Position numbers and translations under genes: made by a program | Notes under the pieces: model-generated | Told to the model about the DNA's origin: nothing | The model's database searches: none | Seen by the model: only the letters and a program-made list of their open reading frames with translations | In this document: in pieces, positions 9,413-21,358 of the stretch | Layout of the letters: each line of letters opens with the position of its first letter | Position numbering within the stretch: the first letter of the stretch is position 1 | Assembly (NCBI RefSeq): GCF_020283565.1 | Contig: NC_060061.1 | Span: 21,613,362-21,677,361 of the forward strand | Origin: Trifolium pratense | Lineage: Eukaryota; Streptophyta; Magnoliopsida; Fabales; Fabaceae | DNA: 64,000 nucleotides | Direction: 5' to 3'

Positions 9413-11710
9413 TTGCAAGGAGAGTGTACAACAGTTACTTTATCTTCCCTCCTACACTCTCTGCACGTTTACAAAGGGAAATCATTACAACATTTATTCT
9501 ATTCCCAAAACACGCAACCAACTGCTCAACTTCTTGTGTTCGTTCCAAACACAAACAGAACTGCATCTTCTCTCGCTCAAAATCTCTCCAACTTCTTCAT
9601 CAACTCTGTTTTAATCTTAACCTTTCTTAGAAAATCTTACTCAATAATCATGTCTGATTCTGCAAAATCCTCACCAACGAAGAATGAAGATGTTCCGTCA
9701 CCACAAATGGTGATTAATGCTATTCCTCTCAACACCATACCTTCCACAAGTCCAACGATGAGGAGAAAATCAGTCGCAAAGAAGGAAAAATCATCACGAA
9801 CGAATATAAATCCTTCATCTCCCTCCACTTCAATTAAGAAAACGAAGAAGAAGAGCAAGAAATCGCGAACTGAATCGAGAAGGGCCTATACAATGTCTGA
9901 ACTGTATAATGATCCACTACCATCGACTGATGCTCCTACACCTGTCATTAATCCTGCAGAAGAGAATGTTGACACATCTGGTAAGACTTCTGTTAATTTA
10001 GGTCTTAATGTTGAAAAACCTGCTGAAACCCTAGGCTTAAAGGACCCTGCTATGTCTGAAAAATTGGGGAAAACTGTTCCTAACCCCCCTACTGTTGTTG
10101 ATGCTAATATTGGTGCTTCCACTGAGACCAATGAGGCTGTTGCTGATGAGTCTCTCCAGAAAACTGTTCCTGAGACTCATGATGCGCCAAATGTTGCAAC
10201 ACATGGCGCTGCGCCAAATGTGGTGCCAGATGTTCCCACATCTTTGGCACAAGAAAATTTGGTTGACTATTCTGAGTCTGATGAGAGTCCCCCACCTAAG
10301 GATATTGATAAAGAAGCTGTTTCTGATAAAGTTGTTAAAACTCCTGAGGTCATCATTGTTAATGAAAATGAAACTACTGTTAGTGATAAGGCTATTCCTG
10401 CACATTCTGAAGCTAGTGTGGCTAGGAGGACTAGAAGTAGGGTTAATAAAGGTGTAGAGACTGCTAGAACACCTGTCCAAACACCCAAACCCTCTAAGGC
10501 TGGAAAGGCTACTGGTAAAAAGCCTGTGTATGGACCTCCAAAACCTGTCAGTAAAGTGGTCCCTAGGTCAGAGACCAAGAAAAGAAAAACTCCTCCAACC
10601 AGTGATTCTGATTTTGAACCTGAGACAGATGTTGCTGCATCTGGCAGCACATCTAGAAAGAGTATAGGAAGGAAGAAGGTTCCTCAAACTGTTCCCTATG
10701 CTCCTTTAGATAATGTCTCATTCCATCTAGAAAATGGGTCTGCAAGATGGAAATTTGTGTATCATAGAAGGTTAGCTCTAGAAAGGAATTTGAAGAATGA
10801 TATTCTTGAATGTCCAAGTGCTGTTGAAGCTCTTGAGTATGCTGGTTTGATGAAAACTGTTGTGGGTTTGGACAAGTGCTATGACAGGCTTGTCAAAGAA
10901 TTTTTGATTAATGTAGCTGCAGATTGTAATGACCCAACAAGTCCTGAATACAGGCAAGTGTTTGTTCGTGGAAAGTGTGTGAAATTCTCACCTATTGTGA
11001 TAAACCAATATCTCCAAAGAAGCTCTGATGAAGTGGCTCCTCTAAAAGCCACAGATAATGAAATCTGCAAGGTCCTCACTGGTGGAAAAATTAAAGTGTG
11101 GCCAAGCAAGGCAAAGTTGTCTGCAACTTCCCTCTCACCATTCTATGCTGTTTTAAATAGGATTGCTGCCCATAATTGGGTACCTACCACCCACTCAGGT
11201 GATATTGCAAGAGGATTGGGCAAGTTCATTTATGCTGTGGGTACAAAAGCCAACTTTGACTATGGTGCATATTTCTTTCAAGAGACTCTGAGCCATGCCC
11301 TGACTTATGCTGTTGAGAAGCCAGTTGCTCTCCCCACTCTGCTATGCAATATAATACTTGAGCAACACCCAGATATACTAAGGAGTACTGATGTTCCTTG
11401 CAAAAGGAAAGGGGTGTTGGTTATTGAGCAGAGACTGCTGGATGGGACAAATGCTGCAGCAGGTGTTGGCACATCTGTCCAGGCTGGTGTACTCTCTAGG
11501 AAGCAGATGATTGCAGACTTGACTGAGACCAGCAGAGCTCTTGAGGCCAGGAAGCTGAAAATAGACCGTGTAATTGAGGCACTCAAGGCTGAGGAAGCTG
11601 CTGAAATGGCTGAAGGTGAGCTAGATGGACAAGAAGGAAAGGAGGCTAGTGAGTCTGAGGATGGTTCTGAGGATGTGATGGAGGACTCTGATGAAAGTTC
11701 TTCAATCTGA
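9413..11710 (+). CDS. Envelope-like ORF of the Sirevirus
   Basis: The frame is open from the gag-pol stop. The first ATG in it is at 9650, giving 686 residues if translation starts there; readthrough would use the full 765 codons. The N-terminal half is low-complexity, rich in Ser, Thr, Pro, Lys and Val, with a basic patch (RRTRSRVNKG, then GKATGKKPVYGPPKP). The second half from about 10700 is a folded domain with HLENGSARWKFVYHRRLALE and VRGKCVKFSPIVINQYL, the domain often named putative plant transposon protein in legume Sireviruses. The C-terminus is a Glu/Lys-rich helix followed by an acidic Ser/Glu/Asp tail. I see no strong signal peptide or membrane segment, so a true envelope function is not supported; its role is unknown. 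Confidence 0.8.
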   Translation: MQGECTTVTLSSLLHSLHVYKGKSLQHLFYSQNTQPTAQLLVFVPNTNRTASSLAQNLSNFFINSVLILTFLRKSYSIIMSDSAKSSPTKNEDVPSPQMVINAIPLNTIPSTSPTMRRKSVAKKEKSSRTNINPSSPSTSIKKTKKKSKKSRTESRRAYTMSELYNDPLPSTDAPTPVINPAEENVDTSGKTSVNLGLNVEKPAETLGLKDPAMSEKLGKTVPNPPTVVDANIGASTETNEAVADESLQKTVPETHDAPNVATHGAAPNVVPDVPTSLAQENLVDYSESDESPPPKDIDKEAVSDKVVKTPEVIIVNENETTVSDKAIPAHSEASVARRTRSRVNKGVETARTPVQTPKPSKAGKATGKKPVYGPPKPVSKVVPRSETKKRKTPPTSDSDFEPETDVAASGSTSRKSIGRKKVPQTVPYAPLDNVSFHLENGSARWKFVYHRRLALERNLKNDILECPSAVEALEYAGLMKTVVGLDKCYDRLVKEFLINVAADCNDPTSPEYRQVFVRGKCVKFSPIVINQYLQRSSDEVAPLKATDNEICKVLTGGKIKVWPSKAKLSATSLSPFYAVLNRIAAHNWVPTTHSGDIARGLGKFIYAVGTKANFDYGAYFFQETLSHALTYAVEKPVALPTLLCNIILEQHPDILRSTDVPCKRKGVLVIEQRLLDGTNAAAGVGTSVQAGVLSRKQMIADLTETSRALEARKLKIDRVIEALKAEEAAEMAEGELDGQEGKEASESEDGSEDVMEDSDESSSI

Positions 11711-12528
11711 TTTCTGATGTTTTTCTTATGATTTTTTTTTTGATGTACTTTTGGGGTTTCTTTGATGTTCTTTTTGGGCAAGGCCCTGAATTTCTAGCAC
11801 CTGTGTGTGCTCTATGGTCTGTAATAACTGCACACTGATATTCTCTATGCTCTGGTACACTATGATTTCCTATTCATGATGTTTGTCTAAATTGTGGCTA
11901 AAAAGGGGGAGTAGTGTGTGTGTGTGTGTGACAAGTGTGTGGTCAGATGTTCTCACATCTGGTGACTGTTGACTGTTTTTGTGCTAGTATCCGTATGCTC
12001 GTATTGAGGGGGAGTGTGAGTAATATGCATGTACTAAGGGGGAGTAGTAAATATTCTGGTATGTGTATGCATGAATTCAGGGGGAGTGTGAGTGAAATTA
12101 TCTCTTGATCGCCTGAATGTATTTGATGACAAATGTTGTGCCAAGTGTTACGGCACCTGACTATTGAGTCCACTATCCACTATGACTGAGAATTTATTTT
12201 TCTCAGATGTTTATGGGAATTTATTTTTCCCTGTTGTTCTTATGTTGAAGAAATGCGCGTTAAACTATTAGGAGTTTATTTCTCCTACTTCTTAGCATCT
12301 ACTATTGGGAGTTTATTTCTCCCTTGTGTTGTTCCATGAGGCTAGTTGTGTTTTATTCCGCTGTTGCATTGCCTCTGATGCTACTTGACTTTCTTGGAAG
12401 TAGTTTTTATTATGTGTTACCTTCTTTCCTAGTTGTGTGATCATGTTGACTCGAAGGAAAGGTAATACTGTATCTCTCTATATACTGGTCTAATATTGTT
12501 TTAGCCAAAATTTGCCAAAGGGGGAGAT
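11711..12528 (+). other. Sirevirus 3' non-coding region with repeated polypurine tracts
   Basis: No gene is present. GGGGGAG occurs five times: around 11904, 12008, 12039, 12080 and next to the 3' LTR at 12520. The last (AAAGGGGGAG, 12517-12526) is the working polypurine tract. Extra upstream copies are a known Sirevirus trait. A short TG run lies at about 11913-11931. Confidence 0.75.
12186..12323 (+). other. Four stem-loops with an invariant TTTATTT loop
   Basis: Four hairpins stand in a row: 12186-12206 (7-bp stem CTGAGAA), 12215-12231 (5-bp stem GGGAA), 12269-12287 (6-bp stem TAGGAG) and 12307-12323 (5-bp stem GGGAG). Every loop is exactly TTTATTT. The stems differ in sequence but each pairs perfectly, the pattern expected if RNA structure and the loop are selected. 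Function is unknown; packaging, dimerisation or protein binding are possible. Confidence 0.75.
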
Positions 12529-13570
12529 TGTTGGGTTTTTGTATGATTGGCTACATTTTGCAAAAACATATTTTAGCCAAGTGTTGAGACAAGTGTGCTG
12601 ACCCCAAGTGTTGTGACAAATGTTGTGACACTTTGGAACAACACCTGACTCTGTTCTGCGCGCGCCAGCTGGATGTTATTATTTTCTACTCAATCTTTTG
12701 AAGATCTGTTTGAAGAATTATATCAAGGTTTCTTACAGAAGAAGGCGCACGTGTTTAATGTGTTTCATGAGGCAGCTAAACCCTAGTTTTATTTTCCAAA
12801 AGAATTATATTTTTGGAAAATATATTTTTGCGGTTTCAAAAATATAACTATTGTTTTCAAAAATATATCACTGCTGCCGCAATTCTAGAAGCCCTAATTT
12901 TTCTTGAAGCCCAAGTCGTTCTACTACTATAAATACGAAGGCAAGCATATGGTTTCAAGCATCTAAAATCGAGTCTTACAAAGCGTGTGTTTTTAGGGAT
13001 TTTAGAGTGTTAATTGTGAGCCTTTCTTGTGTCTTATTGATGCAAGCTTAGGACCTGAGTGTTATTGAGTTGTAAGTGTGAACTTCTCCTAAGCTTTGAA
13101 GTACGGAGATTGTTCTATTGTGTTGTGTGGTTTACTCGCAAGCTTTTAAGCAAGAGTGAATCCTAGTTTCTTAGGAGTGTGTCTCCACCTGTTGTGTTTG
13201 TGTAAATTGAATAGCAGCACTGTCTGTGTTGCTAAGGTGGGAATTGGGACGGGGTCTCATATCTAGGAGTTCCTAGGTAGAAGTGTCATTGGGTAGTGAT
13301 TAAGTGAGAAGTTGTAAACGGGTGAGTTTAGCTTCGAAGTAATACTGCTGATAGTGGACTTCATTCCTGGATTGGTATCCCCCAGAGTAGGCTTTAGGCT
13401 GAACTGGGTTAACAACTCTCGTGTGTTATTTACTTTACTGTTTGTATTGTTTTATGTTATTTGCTCTGTTTATAGACAAGTGTTGGCGCACCAGTGACAA
13501 CATCTGTCTACAACAGACAAGTGTTGCTACACCTTGAGCAACACCTGTCCACTGTGTGCCAGGAATTTCA
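12529..13570 (+). repeat. 3' LTR of the Sirevirus
   Basis: A 1042-bp copy of 3352-4393 with one substitution seen (A at 13219). Its promoter (TATA at 12928) reads towards gamma-COP, whose start codon is about 1.38 kb downstream. Confidence 0.95.
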
Positions 13571-13670
13571 GGTAGAAATATTTTTTTTTCAAATTTTACT
13601 TATCTTTCATCCGAACTTTCGATTTACTAATACCCCATGCTCAAAAAAATCAGAAGGATAATAAAAAGAA

Positions 13671-14006
13671 GGCTTAATTAGTAAAATGGTCCCTTAAAGA
13701 CATTTTTGGTTTCACATTGGTCCCTTAAAGAAAAAAAAGACCAAATAGGTCCCTTAAAGAAAAAAAGGTTCGAATAGGTCCCTTAAAGACATATCCGTTA
13801 ATCAGTTTGATCCCTTAAAGACATCTCCGTTAATCAGTTTGGTCCTCGAAAAAATGGACGGAAAGGACCAAACTGATTAATGGAGATGTCTTTAAGGACC
13901 TATTCAAACTTTTTTTTCTTTAAGGGACCTATTCGAACATTTTTTTCTTTAAGGGACCAATGTAAAACTAAAAATATCTTTAAGGGACTATTTTACTAAT
14001 TAAGCC
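13671..14006. mobile_element. MITE with long TIRs, Mutator-like size
   Basis: The ends are GGCTTAATTAGTAAAATGGT and its inverted counterpart finishing CTAATTAAGCC. The arms contain repeated GGTCCCTTAAAGA words on one side and TCTTTAAGGGACC on the other. Flanks TAAAAAGAA and CGAAAAGAA match at 7 of 9 bases, a possible worn 9-bp target copy. It lies about 300 bases upstream of the gamma-COP start codon. Confidence 0.7.
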
Positions 14007-14303
14007 CGAAAAGAAAAAAGGTAGAGATTATGAAGAAGAAAAAATAGAAATTGAATTGGTTTTTTTTAAATAAAAATTTAATTGTAATTAGTAAAATAAA
14101 AAAAATGAGAAATTACAATTATTAAAAAACTTAACCCAAGACCTCTTATTTCGTGAGTTTATTATTTTTGCCGAGGCATATTTCCTCTCATTCTTCTTCT
14201 TTTCCTTCTGTTCAATTCTAAACTTCAGTGGTGCACTCGCAGAGGCACCTATAGAAAAAACATTGCGTAATTTCCAGATCTCATAGATTCACCAACTCCG
14301 GCG

Positions 14304-17300
14304 ATGGCTCAGCCGCTTGTCAAGAAAGACGATGACCGTGACGACGAAGGTAATTCATTTTTCACTCGTTTCCATCCACTTTTCTCTTTCGCAATTCGAT
14401 CTACTCTCTTCCGTGCTCCTTTTCTAGATCCAATGTTTAATTTCTGTTTCTAATGAGGAATGCGTTAGGGTTTGCGTAGATCACAATACTTGAATTGGAT
14501 TAGTGCGTTTTTTGATTCGTTTTATATATGATTTCGATTTGTAGAAATTTGAATTGATCTAATCGTGTAATCTGAAATGCAGTTCATTTTTAACATGCAA
14601 TTGTTTGTGTGAATTTGAACAAGTTTATGATTAATAGATGATTTAGTCATTTAGATATTTCATAGCTTTAATTTTCACACTTTGGTTATTACTCAAGCTG
14701 GTTTATTGTGATGTGCATATTATAATGTTCATATTTGTTGATTAATTCTGTTTTTTTGTTTAATAGCTGATTATTCCCCCTTTATGGGAATTGAAAAGGG
14801 GGCTGTTCTTCAAGAGGCCAGGGTTTTTAATGATCCACAACTAGATGCTAGGAGATGTTCACAGGTTCTTTTATTTGTTTATTTATGATTTATGATTATG
14901 ATTCCGCTGTCTTAATCGGTGGTTGATTTTTGACGGTGTGTGTTTTATATCCTTTTTTAGGTTATCACGAAACTTTTATACCTACTGAATCAGGGAGAGA
15001 CATTTACAAAGGTCAAGATAATTTCCTTTTATTTCTTAATAATAAAAAGACTGTATCTTATTTATAGATGTACTTTGATTTGAAGGGTTATGTTAGAGTC
15101 AATATGAATCCATTTTCAGTAATTTTTTCTTGCCACATTTTCATAGGTTGAAGCCACAGAAGTTTTCTTTTCTGTTACCAAGCTTTTCCAGTCCCGAGAT
15201 CTTGGGTTGAGGAGAATGGTCTACTTGATAATAAAGGAGCTCTCCCCCTCTGCAGACGAGGTTACAATTTCTCATGCAATTTATATCTGACTGTTGTATA
15301 TCTTGTCAGATCCACTTAAACAGGTTTTGTTTTACTAAATTAAATTCTGACTGTGTCTGTCTCTTTTATTTTTTAAAAAAGGTTATTATTGTCACAAGCT
15401 CTCTCATGAAGGACATGAATAGTAAGACTGATATGTATAGGGCAAATGCCATTCGCGTGCTGTGTCGCATCACGGATGGAACCCTCCTTACCCAAATTGA
15501 GCGGTATTTGAAACAAGCAATTGTAGACAAGAATCCAGTTGTTGCAAGTGCGGCCCTAGTTAGTGGTATTCATCTACTTCAGGTATTATTAATATCTATT
15601 TGTAATTCCTTATATCTGTATCTGTATATTTCACATACATCAGTTGCTTATTCCATATCCCCCACTTTCAGACAAATCCTGAGATTGTAAAAAGGTGGAG
15701 CAATGAGGTTCAGGAAGCTGTGCAATCAAGAGCAGCTCTTGTACAATTTCATGCACTGGCTTTGTTACATCAGGTATGTGTGAATGGTTTGATGATGAAA
15801 GCCTTCTTGGTGTAATAAAATATTTTCTACTGAATAGCCTTAAACTCGGTCGTTGGTGCTGCAATATCATTCATCAGTTTCTGGGATATGTAACAGATCA
15901 ATTTCTAGTACACTCAATATTTCAATTTATCACAGTTGAAGTTTGTTGAATATTCGGCATGAGCTAGTGTTTCATTATTTCCTTTTCAAACCACTTAGAT
16001 ATTCAGCATGACATCGATGCTTTATGCTAAAGTGGTTTAGAGTTAAATCCTTGTTACCTCCATATTTCCAAATAAAAATTCAAATTCAGTACAAGGGGAA
16101 GGGGGTGTTAAATATGAAAACCATTAAATTCCTTTAGTGGACAACTTGAATTTTCTTAATAATCGGTTCATGTCAGAACCATCCGTTGAATTACAACTAA
16201 TCAAATAATTTGTCTAACTTTTCTATAAGCTTCTCAAGGAAATGAGTTTACCACAATAAAAGAAAGCAAAACTCCTTGTTATACACTTGAAGATTGGTTA
16301 TTTGATTGTTTGTTATCTATTCCATCTTACGACATTATGCCATCTATTGTGACTAAATTTTTTGGAATAATCCTATTTATACTCTTATTTTTGCTTCAAC
16401 TACTGCTGCAATTGATAACCGGCTGCATCATATAGCACTGTGAATAGTTTTTTTTTTTTTACAAAAGCACTGTGAATAGTTTTAAAGACTGATTATCTTG
16501 AACATTGCCGTGTTCCCAACTTTGGCAAAGTTTGTATATTATTTCGAACTCTTGTGGTAAATATGTATATGAATTTAATTTATATCACTCTTAAAGTCCT
16601 CCTATGACATATTGATTATACTTTCCAAACATCCTTCTTTTATCGGGCATACAAACAAGTTATTAACATATTTGTTGACACATGGTGACGTGAACATTGC
16701 AGATACGGCAGAATGATCGACTAGCAGTTAGCAAGCTGGTTACCAGCTTGACAAGGGGAAGTGTTCGCTCACCTTTGGCCCAATGTCTCTTGATCCGTTA
16801 TACAAGTCAGGTGTGTTTTCCTTTTTTTTTTATATAGTTTCCCTGGGAGGGTATTCATTTGAATAATCTTTATGTAGCATAATATCTGCAGGTTATTCGT
16901 GAGTCAGGAAATACTACACAATCAGGGGACCGCCCCTTCTATGATTTTCTTGAAAGTTGCCTTCGTCACAAGTCAGAAATGGTGATTTTTGAAGCTGCTA
17001 AGGCAATTACAGACCTTAATGGGGTAACTAGCCGAGAATTAACTCCAGCAATAACTGTTCTTCAGCTCTTCCTAAGTTCTTCCAAGCCAGTTTTGAGATT
17101 TGCTGCTGTCCGCACGTTGAACAAGGTTGAACTTCTTTAATCACATAAACTTTAGTAGAAATATTATTCATGCTTTAACAGAATTTGAGAAATGATACAA
17201 GTCGATTCTCTCCCTTCTGGAGACACATTTTGCTTTTCTGGTCTGCTATGATTTTGGGAAAGTTGATGAAAAATCATACCTAATATTGTATTGTAGCTAA

Positions 17301-20200
17301 TGTTATAAGATTTTTCACGTTCTAACTTGATCATTGTTTTTATTAACAATTTTGAGCGTGGCTTTGAACTTTGCAGGTGGCAATGACACATCCAATGGCA
17401 GTCACCAACTGCAACATTGATATGGAAAGTTTAATCTCTGACCAGAACAGAAGCATTGCCACACTTGCTATTACTACTCTTTTGAAGACAGGAAATGAAT
17501 CAAGTGTGGATCGCCTCATGAAGCAGATTACAAATTTCATGTCTGATATTGCAGACGAGTTCAAAATTGTTGTTGTTGAAGCAATAAGATCATTGTGCTT
17601 GAAGTTTCCTTTAAAATATAGATCTTTGTGAGTATATGTGTCATTCTTTTTTATTTTTATAATAGTATGTGTCATTTGATATGTTTCTTTCAGTCAGATG
17701 TTACATCTTTCATTTGAATATTTTCCCCTAATAAATGTCTAAATTACTGGTTTATATTATGTTATTATTTTCAGGATGAATTTCCTGAGTAACATTCTTA
17801 GGGAAGAAGGTGGTTTCGATTACAAGAAAGCAATTGTTGATTCAATAGTGATTCTTATTAGAGATATCCCTGATGCTAAGGAAAGTGGGTTGCTTCATCT
17901 TTGTGAGTTCATTGAAGATTGTGAATTCACTTACCTGTCTACACAGGTGGTAATTTTGGTTGTCCTTTGTTGTTTACTTTGTGTGCTTTTGGAATTTCAC
18001 CTTTTGTTAATCGTTTACCCTTGTACCTTAGATACTCCACTTCCTTGGAATTGAAGGACCAAAAACAGTGGACCCTAGCAAATATATTCGGTATATTTAT
18101 AACAGAGTACATCTTGAGAATGCAACTGTTAGGGCCAGTGCTGTGAGCACACTGGCCAAATTTGGTGCTTCTGTTGATGGATTAAAGGTATTGTTGCCTT
18201 TATTTATTAATCATTTTCTCTAGAATATTTATTTTATTTATTTAGGTTAATATCTGTTATTAACTTGATTAAAAATCTCTTTATTATTCTTTTCAGCCCC
18301 GCATATTTGTTCTGCTAAGGCGATGTCTTTTTGACAGTGATGATGAGGTCAACTTCTATATCATTTCTTACATTGCATCTCTAAATTACACGGTTCCTTA
18401 AGTCATACATTTTTTCAAGGAAGTGTGTCAAACTATTATTTTCTTCGATTTATATTTGGATGATTATGATTTCTTTGCAGGTTCGCGATAGAGCCACTCT
18501 TTATCTGAACACCCTTGGAGGTGATATTGAGATTGATAACGATGTGAGTGATTTCCTCTTCGGCTCACTTGATATCCCGCTCGTCAATCTGGAGACTAGT
18601 TTGAAAAAATACGTAAGGCCTCTATATATTGTTGTTTCTTTTCATTGGTTGCTTTAGGACATATCTAATGTTTTATTGTGACTGCAGGAGCCTTCGGACA
18701 AGGCTTTTGACATTAATTTGGTGCCCAGGGAGGTCAAGTCTCAGCCTCTTGCAGAGAAGAAGGCCCCTGGTAAAAAGCCAACCGGTTTGGGTGCTCCTCC
18801 TAGTGGCCCCCCATCCACTGTAGATTCATATGAAAGGCAACTTCTGTCAATTCCCGAGTTTGCAAACTTTGGGAAGCTTTTTAAGGTTCTTTCCCTAAAT
18901 CTTCGTACAAAACTCTATCTATTTATATTATTCTTTCTATATCCAATGTGATCATATATATTCTGATATATTTTATATTTCTTACCAGTCCTCAGCACCT
19001 GTGGAGCTTACTGAAGCAGAGACGGAATATGCAGTTAATGTTGTTAAACACATTTTTGATACGCATGTTGTGTTTCAGTACACCTGCACAAACACAATAC
19101 CTGAACAACTATTGGAAGATGTAATGACTGATATAAATGATGTATATTTTCATACTATTATGCAACTTCAAGCCATCTGTGTAATTTTTCTCCCTATTCC
19201 AGGTTATTGTAATCGTGGATGCTTCAGAAGCAGAAGAATTTTCTCAGGTCATCTCCAAGCCCCTCAGATCTCTTCCTTATGACTCACCTGGGCAGACTTT
19301 TGTGGCATTTGAGAAGCCTGAGGGATTGCCAACAACTGGAAAGTTTTCTAACATTCTTAAATTTATTGTTAAAGAGGTACTTTTTCCCTTTATTTGAAAT
19401 TTATTGAGTGTGTGTTTAAATATGAATCATGAAGCTTTCTTTGTGTTTGCAGAGGGAAATTTGTGCAAAACTAAACCTATACTTTATTTGTTGAAATTTG
19501 CTTGTTAGTTCATATATTTGCATATTTACCAGGTTGATCCAACTTCTGGTGAGGCTGAAGATGATGGCGTTGAAGATGAATACCAACTGGAGGATCTAGA
19601 GGTTGTTGCGGCAGATTACATATTGAAAGTGGGGGTGTCTAATTTCAGAAACGCATGGGAAAGCATGGACCCTGATTCTGAACGGGTGGATGAATATGGT
19701 CTTGGCCAAAGGGGGGAAGGCTTGTCTGAAGCTGTAAATACCGTCATCAATATTCTGGGCATGCAACCTTGTGAGGTAAGCCAATGATGTCAGTTGTTGA
19801 TTTGTAGATGTTTGTTATGAGACCAATTTTATTAAACTGATTACGAGTGTTTTGCACTTATTACTGCAACATGACGTGATGTTCTCCCCGTTAGATGCTT
19901 GCCAGATGAGCATCTTGTATCAATCAATGCCTGTTCATTACTAATTCTGCCATATCTTCTAGGAGGCAATATCTTTCTGATTATTTTATTGTTCACTACT
20001 TGCAGGGCACAGAAGCAGTCCCGCCCAATTCAAGGTCACACACATGCTTATTGTCAGGTGTATTCATAGGGGGTGTGAAGGTACTTGTGCGGTTGTCTTT
20101 TGGAATTGATAGTACAAAGGATGTTGCAATGAAACTGGCTGTTAGATCCGATGATGTAAATGTCAGTGATGCCATCCATGAGATTGTAGCAAGCGGCTAG
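14304..20200 (+). CDS. Coatomer subunit gamma (gamma-COP)
   Basis: Gamma-COP is part of the COPI coat that drives Golgi-to-ER and intra-Golgi vesicle transport. I read 18 exons, all GT-AG: 14304-14349, 14767-14864, 14961-15011, 15147-15260, 15382-15582, 15672-15773, 16703-16810, 16892-17125, 17377-17627, 17775-17946, 18032-18187, 18297-18347, 18481-18612, 18688-18885, 18989-19120, 19203-19376, 19533-19775, 20006-20200. They sum to 2658 bases, 885 codons plus stop, about the usual plant length. The protein starts [19 protein letters not shown] and has an adaptin-type alpha-helical repeat trunk (about 1-550), a Lys/Pro-rich hinge ([19 protein letters not shown]), then the platform and appendage domains used for cargo and ARF regulator binding. 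No frameshift or premature stop was seen. Intron 6 is the longest (929 bases). Confidence 0.95.
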
Positions 20201-21349
20201 TTCACTCAAGTCAAGATATGTTGATTCAACGCGGCCCAAGTTTGTGTTGTGGTGATTGGAGCTAAACAGTCACATATATAGATGTGTGTAAAGAATTGCA
20301 AAACTGCATGTTTTGGCTTGGTATATGCAATTTATTTGTTACTCATTGCATGCTTGTTAGACCAGGAACAATACCCAGAAGTATCATGTCGGGTTTATTA
20401 GAGTAAATTTCCATAGTCATAATTATACTTCATTTCTTTGTAGCAAATGTATTATGAATTTTGAGAATTTTCCCTAATATTTGTTTTCTCAATGAATTGG
20501 ATATTTGTTAAATAGCAAATGTGTTTAGTCCAGAATATACATCTCGTATTTAGGTGTGTATTTGTTCAATTTCAACTGGTTTGTTCAGTGATGTTGCTGC
20601 CCATGAAAGCTTTTTACGCTAAACTTATCTTGAACATATTTTTTACCCCAAATTTGAGGAGAAAAGTTCAAGTTAATTTACATGTTCAGGATATTCGACA
20701 TAATACCATTTATATAACGAAACGTCTTATTTACTGTCAAAAAAAAAAGGAAAAAGAAACGTCTTAAAACATTTAAAAGATATATTAGATCTGATATATC
20801 AGCTTCAGATCTGCAACACACATTTCAGCCTCGTAAGTCGTAACAGGGTTGCAGTATTATTAAAGGTTTTTGTTTTTTTGAAAGGACGGTGATTGCAACC
20901 GTTGTTACTGTCAAGTCTACCTTTTGATTACTCCTGTTATTTTTCTCATTAGACCATTTTATTTTTTATTTACAATCTCAGTTGTTAGGATTTATTTACA
21001 GTCTCAGTTGTTGGATTAAGATTAAAACACGCGAGATGATAATATTAATTTATTTAATCCCTACAAAAAAAAATTGTCCAGTTAATCAGTGTCTTAAGAA
21101 CACTTGCATTTTGATCTCTTGAATGCATGATTTCATAAAAACTTACTACTTATTAAACATTGCACCCAATATACTCATTAGTATTTTCCAAAAATAAAAT
21201 AACTATTTTTTATGTCTTCAAAATTTAATACATCACCTCAACTAAGTGTCATTTTATTAATTTTTTTTTTGTAACTTATTTTGTTTTATAGTTCAATGTA
21301 TTAAAAAATAAATAAATTGGCAGTCTTGGAATAGTTCAATGTAACTTAT
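20201..21349. other. 3' flank of gamma-COP, nothing else recognised
   Basis: The first 300 or so bases are probably the 3' UTR. The rest is AT-rich and non-coding. The short open frame at 20519-20767 has no family resemblance. Confidence 0.4.
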
Positions 21350-21358
21350 TTTCTTATT

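Larger units (their letters stand above)
3352..13570 (+). mobile_element. Complete Ty1/copia Sirevirus-type LTR retrotransposon
   Basis: The element is 10,219 bp, flanked by a perfect 5-bp duplication GGTAG (3347-3351 and 13571-13575). Its two LTRs are 1042 bp each. Order: 5' LTR, primer binding site, gag-pol frame, a single UAG stop, envelope-like frame in the same frame, a non-coding 3' region with several polypurine tracts and stem-loops, then 3' LTR. Two CCHC knuckles in gag, the integrase-before-RT order typical of Ty1/copia, and an extra frame after pol mark the SIRE1/Maximus (Sirevirus) lineage. All frames are open, and I saw one substitution between LTRs (G at 4042, A at 13219), so the insertion is very recent and may still be mobile. 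Confidence 0.95.

Noticed and set aside
10037..10650. Antisense frames over the envelope-like gene
   Set aside because: Low-complexity shadows of the Ser/Thr/Val-rich coding sequence.
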